Source: an uncultured Oscillospiraceae bacterium
GTDB taxonomy: Bacteria; Bacillota; Clostridia; Oscillospirales; Oscillospiraceae
Direction of reading: 5' to 3'
Assembly (NCBI GenBank): GCA_944385465.1
Contig: CALWXH010000006.1
Coordinates: 1-50,252, forward strand
Length of the DNA: 50,252 nt
Position 1 is the stretch's first letter; each line of letters begins with the position of its first letter. Positions 16,602-23,176 of this stretch are shown here, one piece after another. The notes below the pieces were generated by a model, which did no database searches, was not told the origin of the DNA, and saw only the letters and a program-made list of their open reading frames with translations. Position numbers and translations under genes: made by a program.

Positions 16602-16639
16602 AAACAACCGCTTCGGTTTGGTGACCGAAGCGGTTGTTT
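16602..16639. terminator. Bidirectional terminator between convergent genes
   Basis: A 16-bp perfect stem, AAACAACCGCTTCGGT with its complement, surrounds a TTGGTG loop and has T-rich ends on both strands. It separates the plus-strand corrinoid gene from the minus-strand ECF gene. Confidence 0.92.
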
Positions 16640-16644
16640 GCGGT

Positions 16645-17163
16645 TCAGTGCCGGATGAGCCGGGCATACAGGGTCTCCATCAGCTTCTGCAGGGGCTTGA
16701 ACAGCGCCAGGGCGATGACGAAATTGCCCGCGGCGTGGAGCAGGTCAAAGGGGATGCCGCTCACCCACCAGGTGAGGGCAAAGGCCCACCCCCCCGTGAA
16801 GAGATAGACCGGCGCGCACAGCGCCCCGAAGGCCAGCCCGAAGCAGCCGGACACCAGGGCCCAGACCAGGGGGGAGCGGCAGCTGCGCAGGCACCAGGCC
16901 GCGATGGCCAGAATTAGCCAGATGTAGAGGTAGTTGATGGACCACAGGTTGAAGCCGTACACCACAAATTCCAGCAGGACATAGGTGTAGATGGGGTACA
17001 GGGCCTTTCGCCCGAAGGTGACGGCGAACAGGATCACCAGCAGGGACACCGGCTCGATGTTGGGCAGGCCCGCCATGAGAAACTTCCCCAGAAAGCACAT
17101 GGCGCCCAGGATTCCGAAGAGAACCAGCTCCGAGACGGTGATCCCCTTGTGGGCGGAGGTCAT
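16645..17163 (-). CDS. ECF transporter S component, probable cobalamin-specific
   Basis: The 172-residue very hydrophobic protein has about six membrane segments, with the conserved GLPNIEPVSLLVILFAVTFG region of ECF substrate-binding components. Its ATG overlaps the DUF4430 stop as ATGA, so the two are coupled. Both lie behind a cobalamin riboswitch, which points to cobalamin or a corrinoid precursor as substrate (CblT-like). The shared ECF energising module (EcfA1, EcfA2, EcfT) is not in the window. Substrate is inferred from regulation and neighbours. Confidence 0.85.
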   Translation of the reverse strand: MTSAHKGITVSELVLFGILGAMCFLGKFLMAGLPNIEPVSLLVILFAVTFGRKALYPIYTYVLLEFVVYGFNLWSINYLYIWLILAIAAWCLRSCRSPLVWALVSGCFGLAFGALCAPVYLFTGGWAFALTWWVSGIPFDLLHAAGNFVIALALFKPLQKLMETLYARLIRH

Positions 17164-17552
17164 TTCGTGTACACCAGCTGGAAGCTGTCCCCGTCCTGAA
17201 TGGGGGTGGTGTCCGCCCCGGTGGTGGTCATCTCCCCGTTCTGGTACAGGGCCCAGTAGGCGCCGCTCTCCTCAAAGATGGCGTCCTCCCCGTCCACAGT
17301 GAGGATGTACAGGCCGAATTCGCCCTGGTCTCCGGCCACCAGGCCCTCAGCCAGCAGCACCTCTCCCAGATACTCGCTGTCGGTGTGATAGGTGAAGTCC
17401 TTGCTGCTGCCGTCGCCGTGCACCACTTCCACGGTGATGGTCTTGGCGCCCTGGGCCGTGTCGGGGCGGGTGGCGAAATAGATGCCCGCCATGACGACCA
17501 CCACCGCCACGATGACCGCCACGGCAATGATGAGTTTGGTCTGCTTTTTCAT
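17160..17552 (-). CDS. Membrane-anchored DUF4430 (transcobalamin-like) protein
   Basis: The 130-residue protein has an N-terminal membrane anchor (KLIIAVAVIVAVVVVMAGIYF) and an extracellular DUF4430 domain (AYWALYQNGE, GADTTPIQDGDSFQLVY). DUF4430 resembles the C-terminal domain of transcobalamin. No lipobox is present. ATG 17552 follows GGGAGGAAA; upstream in-frame codons lie in the riboswitch terminator and are rejected. It probably captures cobalamin at the surface and hands it to the coupled ECF S component. Confidence 0.87.
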   Translation of the reverse strand: MKKQTKLIIAVAVIVAVVVVMAGIYFATRPDTAQGAKTITVEVVHGDGSSKDFTYHTDSEYLGEVLLAEGLVAGDQGEFGLYILTVDGEDAIFEESGAYWALYQNGEMTTTGADTTPIQDGDSFQLVYTK

Positions 17553-17589
17553 GTTGGTTTCCTCCCGTTTGTCTGATTCCCGCTCCGGC

Positions 17590-17628
17590 AAAAACGGCCG
17601 CGGCGCGTCAAAGCGCCGCGGCCGTTTT
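17590..17628 (-). terminator. Riboswitch expression-platform terminator
   Basis: On the minus strand a perfect 16-bp stem (AAAACGGCCGCGGCGC and complement) is followed by a U-run. It lies between the cobalamin aptamer and the DUF4430 start codon, as expected for transcription attenuation. An alternative hairpin at about 17640-17670 could be the antiterminator. Confidence 0.85.
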
Positions 17629-17682
17629 CCCGCAGTGGATCCGGTCGGCTCCAAACTCCGTGGAACCGGCCTTTTATACATG

Positions 17683-17877
17683 AGCTGCGTAGGTCTTCTG
17701 ACTCGCGCCTGTGGGCCTGTGGGCCCGCGTCTCCCCCGCCTTCCCGAATCGCTTCAGTGACTGGCTTTCGCCTGGGGGAGCCTCAGCGGCATACAGCGGC
17801 GGTACCGTCCGGGATTCCCACCCGGTTGTCTTGTTCAACCGACGCGGTGCCTGACACCCCGCGCCGGTCACGCAGCC
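17683..17877 (-). promoter_or_regulatory. Cobalamin riboswitch
   Basis: On the minus strand the conserved cobalamin aptamer elements occur in order: GTGGGAATCCCGGACGG, ACCGCCGCTGT, CCAGTCACTG, GGGAAGGCG and GAGTCAGAAGACC. The 5' segment GGCTGCGT can pair with the 3' ACGCAGCT to close P1, giving the boundaries. It lies between the minus-strand methyltransferase stop (17907) and the DUF4430/ECF pair. With a terminator downstream, it should switch the pair off when B12 is plentiful. Confidence 0.93.
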
Positions 17878-17906
17878 TGTATCCAGTTGTCTGTTCTGTC
17901 CCGGTG

Positions 17907-18917
17907 TTACTTCCCGGCGTAATAGTCCTCCACCGCCTGGAAGAAGGCGTCGATGTTCTCCCAGGGGGAGACCGGCGGAATGTCGCAGCCGGAGGAGATG
18001 ACGTAGTTGGGATGTCCGGCGCAGGCCTCCAGCAGCGCCAGGGTGTCCGCGCGGATGCTCTCCGGCGTTCCGTTGCGGAAGGCGGAGACGGGGTCCACAT
18101 TGCCCATCACCAGCACGTCGGCGGGCATCTTGTCCACCATCTCCTTCATGTCCACCGCGTTGCCGAAGTGATAGGCTCCGGCGCCGGTCTCCAGCAGCTG
18201 GGGCACCATCTTGGTGACGGTGGGGCCGCAGTTGTGGTAGATCACCAGGAAGTGGTCGTCCTGCACCGCGTCCACAATCTTGCGCACATAGGGGGAGGAG
18301 AACTCCCCGCACAGATCCGGGGAGAGCAGCCCGGCGGCGGGCTCGGCGATCACGATGCCCTGGGCGCCCACGTCCTTGTAGGCCTGGATGTATTTCATCA
18401 GGAACTGCGTGGCCTTCTCCAGGGTGGTGTGGACCATCTCCGGCTCGTCATAGCAGTTGACCATGATCTCGGTCATATCCATGAGCCGGCCGGCCAGGGA
18501 GAAGGGGCCGATGACCCCGGCAAACACCGGCCGGTCGGTGATCAGCTTCAGCGCCTTGGAGATGGCCTCCACATACAGCCCGGTGCGGCCCGCCCCCACC
18601 TGGGGCACCTCCAGCTTGTCCGCGTCCTCCGGCTCGGACAGGATGGCCCCCACCACCGTGGGCACCTCGTCGTCGGTGACCCGGATCTGGGCGCCGAAGC
18701 ACTCCGCCTCCACCGACAGGTCCATCATGGACACCGCGCCGGCGGCCGGGCAGCGGCGGGCCACCGCCGCCATGCCGGCGGCCTGGGCGTCACTGCTGGA
18801 GATCAGCTCCCGCACCGTGATCCCCTGGAGCTGGATGGAGGGGAAGGACAGGACAGGCAGCGCCCGCTTGCGGGGGGATCGGATGGTCTCTTCCATCCAC
18901 TGTCTCATGTTCATCAT
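17907..18917 (-). CDS. URO-D/MtaA-family methyltransferase, HxC zinc type
   Basis: This 336-residue protein has the full zinc signature of MtaA/CmuA methyltransferases: His228-x-Cys230 (YHNCGPT) and distal Cys311 (SGCDIPP). MtaA-like enzymes move the methyl group between a methyl-corrinoid protein and a thiol or other acceptor. ATG 18917 has GGGAGG at 6-nt spacing; TTG at 18920 and later ATGs are less well placed. It follows its corrinoid gene (18939-19574) by 21 bp in one operon. Among the three URO-D proteins here only this one has the classical Cys ligand, so it may be the acceptor-side enzyme. Confidence 0.9.
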   Translation of the reverse strand: MMNMRQWMEETIRSPRKRALPVLSFPSIQLQGITVRELISSSDAQAAGMAAVARRCPAAGAVSMMDLSVEAECFGAQIRVTDDEVPTVVGAILSEPEDADKLEVPQVGAGRTGLYVEAISKALKLITDRPVFAGVIGPFSLAGRLMDMTEIMVNCYDEPEMVHTTLEKATQFLMKYIQAYKDVGAQGIVIAEPAAGLLSPDLCGEFSSPYVRKIVDAVQDDHFLVIYHNCGPTVTKMVPQLLETGAGAYHFGNAVDMKEMVDKMPADVLVMGNVDPVSAFRNGTPESIRADTLALLEACAGHPNYVISSGCDIPPVSPWENIDAFFQAVEDYYAGK

Positions 18918-18938
18918 CAAAAGCCTCCCATACCGTCC

Positions 18939-19574
18939 TCAGCCGGCCAGCAGGGCGACGGCCTTTTCCGCCGCGGCGGCGGCGTCGGGGGTGTAGGCGT
19001 CGGCGCCGATGCTGTCGCAGAACTCCTGGGTCACCGGGGCGCCGCCGATCATGATCTTCACCTTGTCCCGGATGCCGGCGGCCTGGGCGGCCTTCACCAC
19101 CTCAGCCATGGCGGGCATGGTGGTGGTGAGCAGGGCGGAGCAGGCGATGATCTGGCAGCCGTGCTCCACGGCGGCCTGGACAAAGGCCTCGGGGGCCACG
19201 TCCACCCCCAGGTCGATCACTTCCAGCCCCTTGCCCTCAAACATCATGCGCACCAGGTTCTTGCCGATGTCGTGCAGGTCGCCCTTCACCGTGCCGATGC
19301 ACACCTTGCCCTTGGCGCTGACGCCGGCCTCGGCCAGCTCGGGCTTGAGCAGCTCGGCGCCCACGTTCATGGCCCGGGCGGCCACCAGCACTTCGGGGAC
19401 AAACACCTCGTTGTTCTTGAACTTCTCGCCGACGACGCTCATGCCCGCCAGCAGGCCCTCTTCCAGGATCTGCTTGGCAGGGATCCCCTCCTCCAGCGCC
19501 TGGGGCACCAGAACCTTGATCTGCTTGGCCCGCCCCTTCTGCAGGGCCTCGGAAATGTCAGTCAGAATGCTCAT
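18939..19574 (-). CDS. Corrinoid (cobalamin-binding) methyltransferase subunit, second copy
   Basis: The 211-residue protein is a close paralogue of the plus-strand corrinoid protein, with GDLHDIGKN (axial His101), CSALLTTTM and MIGGAPV. The N-terminal cap differs most, while the B12 domain is almost unchanged even in its DNA. SD AGGAAGGAG precedes ATG 19574. It is the first gene of a minus-strand pair with the HxC methyltransferase. Confidence 0.93.
   Translation of the reverse strand: MSILTDISEALQKGRAKQIKVLVPQALEEGIPAKQILEEGLLAGMSVVGEKFKNNEVFVPEVLVAARAMNVGAELLKPELAEAGVSAKGKVCIGTVKGDLHDIGKNLVRMMFEGKGLEVIDLGVDVAPEAFVQAAVEHGCQIIACSALLTTTMPAMAEVVKAAQAAGIRDKVKIMIGGAPVTQEFCDSIGADAYTPDAAAAAEKAVALLAG
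18978..19291 (-). repeat. Inverted-repeat arm 2 within the second corrinoid gene
   Basis: This is the counterpart of 16208-16521 on the opposite strand. Together the arms bracket about 2.5 kb with the ECF S, DUF4430, riboswitch and HxC methyltransferase. The right edge is approximate. Confidence 0.8.
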
Positions 19575-19655
19575 GGTATGTACTCCTTCCTTTCATCGGT
19601 TCATCGGTCGGGGCATCCGTCCCCGCTCTGCCCGGCCTCAGCCTCCAGGGCAGAC

Positions 19656-19683
19656 TTTTTATGCTGTCTTTAGATTACCACAA
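19656..19683 (-). promoter_or_regulatory. Candidate promoter of the minus-strand corrinoid/methyltransferase pair
   Basis: On the minus strand TTGTGG (19683-19678) and TAAAAA (19661-19656) are spaced 16 bp apart, about 80 bp before ATG 19574. The elements are only a moderate match to consensus. Confidence 0.5.
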
Positions 19684-19699
19684 GAATGGGCGGGAATTG

Positions 19700-19714
19700 A
19701 TGCAGAAACTGCAT
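19700..19714. promoter_or_regulatory. Candidate LysR-type operator (T-N11-A palindrome)
   Basis: ATGCAG-AAA-CTGCAT is a perfect palindrome of the T-N11-A form bound by LysR-type regulators. It lies between two divergent operons, centred about 64 bp before the likely plus-strand transcription start. That is the usual recognition-site position for this family. Confidence 0.6.
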
Positions 19715-19758
19715 GGGGACAAGCGAAATGGACATAGGACTTTCCCCTTCCCTGTTGT

Positions 19759-19764
19759 TATAAT
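19759..19764 (+). promoter_or_regulatory. -10 element of the third methyltransferase operon
   Basis: A consensus TATAAT lies 44 bp before ATG 19808, with no recognisable -35 17 bp upstream. That fits activation by a LysR protein from the palindrome at 19700-19714. The 16-bp context TTATAATGGACTCAGG recurs with one change at 22030-22045. Confidence 0.6.
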
Positions 19765-19807
19765 GGACTCAGGATCACCCGGATCAATTACATAAGGAGG
19801 AATCACG

Positions 19808-20935
19808 ATGAACGGTGAAACTTTGTATCAGCAGCGTCTGGATCTGATCCGCAGGGCCGTGGCCTGCCAGCCGGTGGACCGGATCCCCGTCATTCCCTGT
19901 GCCAACGCCTACCTCGCCCGCAGCCAGCACGTGGTGCTGAAGGACTACATCAACGACTTTGACAAGGCCTGCACCGCCAACCTGGCCGAGCTCACCCGCC
20001 TGGACGCGGACGGCACCCAGAACGTCATCTTCTCCCCCTACCTGCTGGGCACCCAGTGGCTGTCCAAGGCCGCCATCCCCGGCGTGGAGCTGGGGGACGA
20101 CGACATGTGGCAGATCACCGAGGCGGAGAACATGAAGTTCGAGGAGTACGAGGACATCAAGCGCATGGGCTGGGACGCCTGGCAGAAGAAGTTCATCGCC
20201 GAGAAGTGCAACGACAACTGGCACCGGCTGGAGCCCTTCTTCGCCGCCAACCCCAAGGCCTATCAGCGCTTCCACGAGGCCGGCATCCCCTGCATCGCCG
20301 ACTTCCTCATGATCACCCCCTTTGAGTACTTCTGCGGCGGCCGCTCCCTGGAGACCTTCTTCACCGAGGATCTCATGGAGGAGCCCGAGCTGATGCACGA
20401 GATCTTCGACCTGGTGCTGGAGTCCAACCTGAAGACCTACCGGCAGCAGATCCTGGACACCCACGCCACCGGCGTGTGGATCGGCGGCTGGCGCACCGGC
20501 CCCGATCTGATCTCCCCCGCCATGTTTGACGAGTTTGTCTGGCCCTCCTTCAAGGCCTACTATGACCTGTGCATCGAAATGGGCGTCATCCCCACCTTCC
20601 ACCTGGACTCCAACTGGGATCTGTGCATTGACAAGTTCAAGCGGCTGGAGGACAAGACCTATATTCTGGGCCTGGACTCCAAGACCGACATGCGCAACGC
20701 CCGGAAGGTGCTGGGCCCCAACGTGTGCCTGCTGGGCGACGTGCCCTGCGAGCTGTTCGCCTTCGGCACCCCGGACCAGGTGGCCGACTATGTGACCCGG
20801 ATGCTGGAGGATGTGGGCCCCTGGGGCGTGATCATCTCCTCCGGCTGCGACATCCCCTCCGACGCCAAGCCGGAAAACGTCAAGGCCATGGCCGACGCGG
20901 CCCACGCCTTCCTCACCACCCATCCCCAGCACTGA
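19808..20935 (+). CDS. URO-D/MtaA-family methyltransferase, HxD type, second copy
   Basis: This 375-residue URO-D superfamily protein has His265-x-Asp267 (TFHLDSNW) and Cys347 (SGCDIPS), exactly the positions found in the protein at 14799-15902. It has no adjacent corrinoid gene on its own strand, so it may use one of the two corrinoid proteins nearby. AAGGAGG precedes ATG 19808. A CobW GTPase and a His-rich protein follow in the same direction. The methyl donor is not known; the family includes methanol, methylamine, halomethane and methoxyaromatic systems. Confidence 0.87.
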   Translation: MNGETLYQQRLDLIRRAVACQPVDRIPVIPCANAYLARSQHVVLKDYINDFDKACTANLAELTRLDADGTQNVIFSPYLLGTQWLSKAAIPGVELGDDDMWQITEAENMKFEEYEDIKRMGWDAWQKKFIAEKCNDNWHRLEPFFAANPKAYQRFHEAGIPCIADFLMITPFEYFCGGRSLETFFTEDLMEEPELMHEIFDLVLESNLKTYRQQILDTHATGVWIGGWRTGPDLISPAMFDEFVWPSFKAYYDLCIEMGVIPTFHLDSNWDLCIDKFKRLEDKTYILGLDSKTDMRNARKVLGPNVCLLGDVPCELFAFGTPDQVADYVTRMLEDVGPWGVIISSGCDIPSDAKPENVKAMADAAHAFLTTHPQH

Positions 20936-20993
20936 GGACAGACCGGCACAGACAAACCCAGTGGGGCCTCCCGCCCCGGAAGGAGATTCTGTC

Positions 20994-21584
20994 ATGGAAG
21001 TACTGCTGTTCGGCGGCTTTCTGGGCTCCGGAAAGACCACCGTCATCAACGCCCTGCTCCACAACCTCACCGCCCTGGGGAAAACCGCGGCCATCGTGGA
21101 AAATGAGATCGGCGCCGTGGGCATCGACGACGTGCTGGTGGCCCAGACCGGGCTGAAGGTCACCCCGCTGTTCGGCGGCTGCGTCTGCTGCCAGCTCACC
21201 GCCGACCTGCTCACCGCGGTGCACACCATTGAGGACCAGGTCCATCCGGACGTGCTGGTGGTGGAAATGACCGGACTGGCCATGATGGACGGCATCCGGG
21301 ACACCTTTGCCCGCTACGGGCGGGACACCCTGCGGCTGCACACCATCGCGGTGGTGGACATGGCCCGCTGGGCCAAGCTGATCCGGGCCATGGAGCCGGT
21401 GGTCCGCCGCCAGCTGGCGGGGGCCGACCTGGTGCTGGTGAACAAGACCGACGTGGTACCCGCCGACCCGGAGGCCCTGGAGCGGATGTCCCAGCTGGCC
21501 GGCGGCTCCCCCTGCCGCACCCTGTCCGCCCGGGATATGGCCCCGGGCTCCGTTCTGGCGCTGATCCGGGAGGTGACCGAGTAA
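20994..21584 (+). CDS. CobW/HypB/UreG-family GTP-binding protein (putative metallochaperone)
   Basis: The 196-residue G3E GTPase has Walker A GGFLGSGKTT (residues 7-16), the metal motif Cys63-Val-Cys65-Cys66 (GGCVCC) and NKTD for guanine recognition. It lacks the long C-terminal domain of larger COG0523 proteins. SD AAGGAG precedes ATG 20994. Its stop overlaps the next start as TAATG, and that gene encodes a His-rich protein, so metal transfer to a partner is likely. Zinc for the URO-D methyltransferases or cobalt/corrinoid handling are both possible. Confidence 0.9.
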   Translation: MEVLLFGGFLGSGKTTVINALLHNLTALGKTAAIVENEIGAVGIDDVLVAQTGLKVTPLFGGCVCCQLTADLLTAVHTIEDQVHPDVLVVEMTGLAMMDGIRDTFARYGRDTLRLHTIAVVDMARWAKLIRAMEPVVRRQLAGADLVLVNKTDVVPADPEALERMSQLAGGSPCRTLSARDMAPGSVLALIREVTE

Positions 21585-22027
21585 TGGGACACGAACACGA
21601 ACACCACCACGAACACGCCCACGGGCACGACTGCGGGCATGACCACTCCCACGACTGCGCCTGCGGGCACCACCACGGCCACAGCGAGGCGGAGCGGCTG
21701 GTGGAGGACGCCCTGGTGCTCTCCAAAACCTGGAGCGGGGAGGCCGGCCAGCCGGAACAGCTGGCCCGGAAGCTCCAGTCCGGCCTGGAGGTCCTGGGGA
21801 AGCTGCTGGAAGAGGACGGCATCATCCTGGGCCACCTGAAGGGGCTGCTGCGCTGCGGGACGGCCTGCCTGGCCTGCTCCGTGACCCGGGCGGACGCCCA
21901 GGATCTCACCCCCTCCCCAGATTGGCCCCCCGCGGGACCCTGCCCCTGGACCCTCACAGTGACGGTGCTGTCCCTGTGCCACCAGGAGCTGGTCACGGAG
22001 AAAACATTGGACAAGCTGTTCGGATGA
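21584..22027 (+). CDS. Histidine-rich putative metal-binding protein
   Basis: This 147-residue protein starts with a tail holding 15 histidines in the first 34 residues (MGHEHEHHHEHAHGHDCGHD and on) plus a CAC motif. A helical middle follows, then a Cys-bearing part (CGTACLACS). The tail resembles nickel or zinc storage tails of HypB and some COG0523 proteins, here on a separate polypeptide translationally coupled to the CobW GTPase. The remaining domain is not one I recognise. A role as metal reservoir or delivery partner is inferred. Confidence 0.8.
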   Translation: MGHEHEHHHEHAHGHDCGHDHSHDCACGHHHGHSEAERLVEDALVLSKTWSGEAGQPEQLARKLQSGLEVLGKLLEEDGIILGHLKGLLRCGTACLACSVTRADAQDLTPSPDWPPAGPCPWTLTVTVLSLCHQELVTEKTLDKLFG

Positions 22028-22036
22028 CTTTATAAT
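22007..22036 (+). promoter_or_regulatory. Promoter of the second LysR gene
   Basis: TTGGAC (22007-22012) and TATAAT (22031-22036) are spaced 18 bp apart, overlapping the end of the His-rich gene. The start codon of the LysR gene lies 21 bp further on. Confidence 0.6.
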
Positions 22037-22056
22037 GGATTCAGGGGGAATGCTCC

Positions 22057-22971
22057 ATGAATCTGTTACAGATCCACTATTTTCTCACCACCGCCAGCTG
22101 TCTCAGCTTCACCCAGGCGGCCGATCTGCTCTATATCACCCAGCCGGCCCTCAGCCGGCAGATCACCGCCATTGAAAAGGAGCTGAACCTGCAGCTGTTC
22201 GTGCGCACCAGCCGGACGGTGAAGCTGACCCCGGCGGGCCACGTCCTGTTTGAGGAGCTCCAGCACGTCTACAACGACTATAACCTGGCGGTGGAGCGGG
22301 CTCACAACGCCCAGCGGGGCCTCACCGGCCGGCTCAGCATCGGGGTGCTGGACGGCACCCGGGTGGACGATCTGCTGCCTCCGGTGATCGCGCAATTCAT
22401 CCGGGAATATCCCTGCGTGGAGCTCTCCCTGTCCTATCACAGCTTCAACAGCCTGGCTTCCCTGCTCTATGACGGGGGGCTGGATCTGGCCTTCACGCTG
22501 TTCTTTGACATCAAGGACCGGTACATGCTCCGTTTTCAGATCCTGGAGCGGGGGCGGGACCACATCGCGCTGCTGCGCACCCACCCGCTGGCCAAACGGG
22601 ACAGCATCCACCTGCGGGACCTGAAAAACGAGCCGTTCATCATCGTGGGCTACAACGACTCCGCCGTCTCGCCCAAGCTGATTCTGGAGGCCTGTCAGGC
22701 CCAGGGGTTCACCCCCCGCGTCCGCTTCTCCCCCTCCATCCAGACCAGCATGCTCTGGCTGCAGGCCGGGCTGGGGGTAGCCATGCTGGACTCCAGAAAC
22801 ATCCTGCGCACCAATCCCCACATCAAGTTTCTGGACGTGGACCAGGTCAGCGACCCCAGCCTGACGGCGGCCTGGCATCAGGACAACACCTCCCCGGCGT
22901 TGCCGGCCTTCCTGCGGATTCTGGAGCAAGTGACCCAGAAGCAGGGGGGCTGGCATGACGGCGCCGGATAG
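22057..22971 (+). CDS. LysR-family transcriptional regulator, second
   Basis: This 304-residue protein has an N-terminal winged helix (NLLQIHYFLTTASCLSFTQA, TQPALSRQI) and a LysR effector domain. GGGGGAA precedes ATG 22057. It lies inside the methyl-transfer locus between the CobW/His-rich pair and the RamA-like activase. It is therefore the best candidate to bind the palindrome at 19700-19714. The inducer may be the methylated substrate, but this is inference. Confidence 0.92.
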   Translation: MNLLQIHYFLTTASCLSFTQAADLLYITQPALSRQITAIEKELNLQLFVRTSRTVKLTPAGHVLFEELQHVYNDYNLAVERAHNAQRGLTGRLSIGVLDGTRVDDLLPPVIAQFIREYPCVELSLSYHSFNSLASLLYDGGLDLAFTLFFDIKDRYMLRFQILERGRDHIALLRTHPLAKRDSIHLRDLKNEPFIIVGYNDSAVSPKLILEACQAQGFTPRVRFSPSIQTSMLWLQAGLGVAMLDSRNILRTNPHIKFLDVDQVSDPSLTAAWHQDNTSPALPAFLRILEQVTQKQGGWHDGAG

Positions 22972-23028
22972 GGCAGCCCCTCTCCTCGCCTTTTCCCCGC
23001 CGGCAGCGAGGCCCTGGCACGCCACGAC

Positions 23029-23066
23029 ACAGGGCGGCGGACCCCGCTGCGGGTCCGCTGCCCTGT
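23029..23066 (+). terminator. Strong hairpin after the second LysR gene
   Basis: ACAGGGCGGCGGACCC pairs with GGGTCCGCTGCCCTGT with one G-U pair. It is followed only by CTGATTT, so it is a weak or factor-assisted terminator. Confidence 0.55.
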
Positions 23067-23176
23067 CTGATTTCCGCTCGGACGGGATGCCCTTTCCCCT
23101 CGGCGGAGTTCCCGCGTCATTTTGAACACCACAGCAGGGCCATCTGGTTTTCTCGCCCTGCGCGGAGGAGGATATC

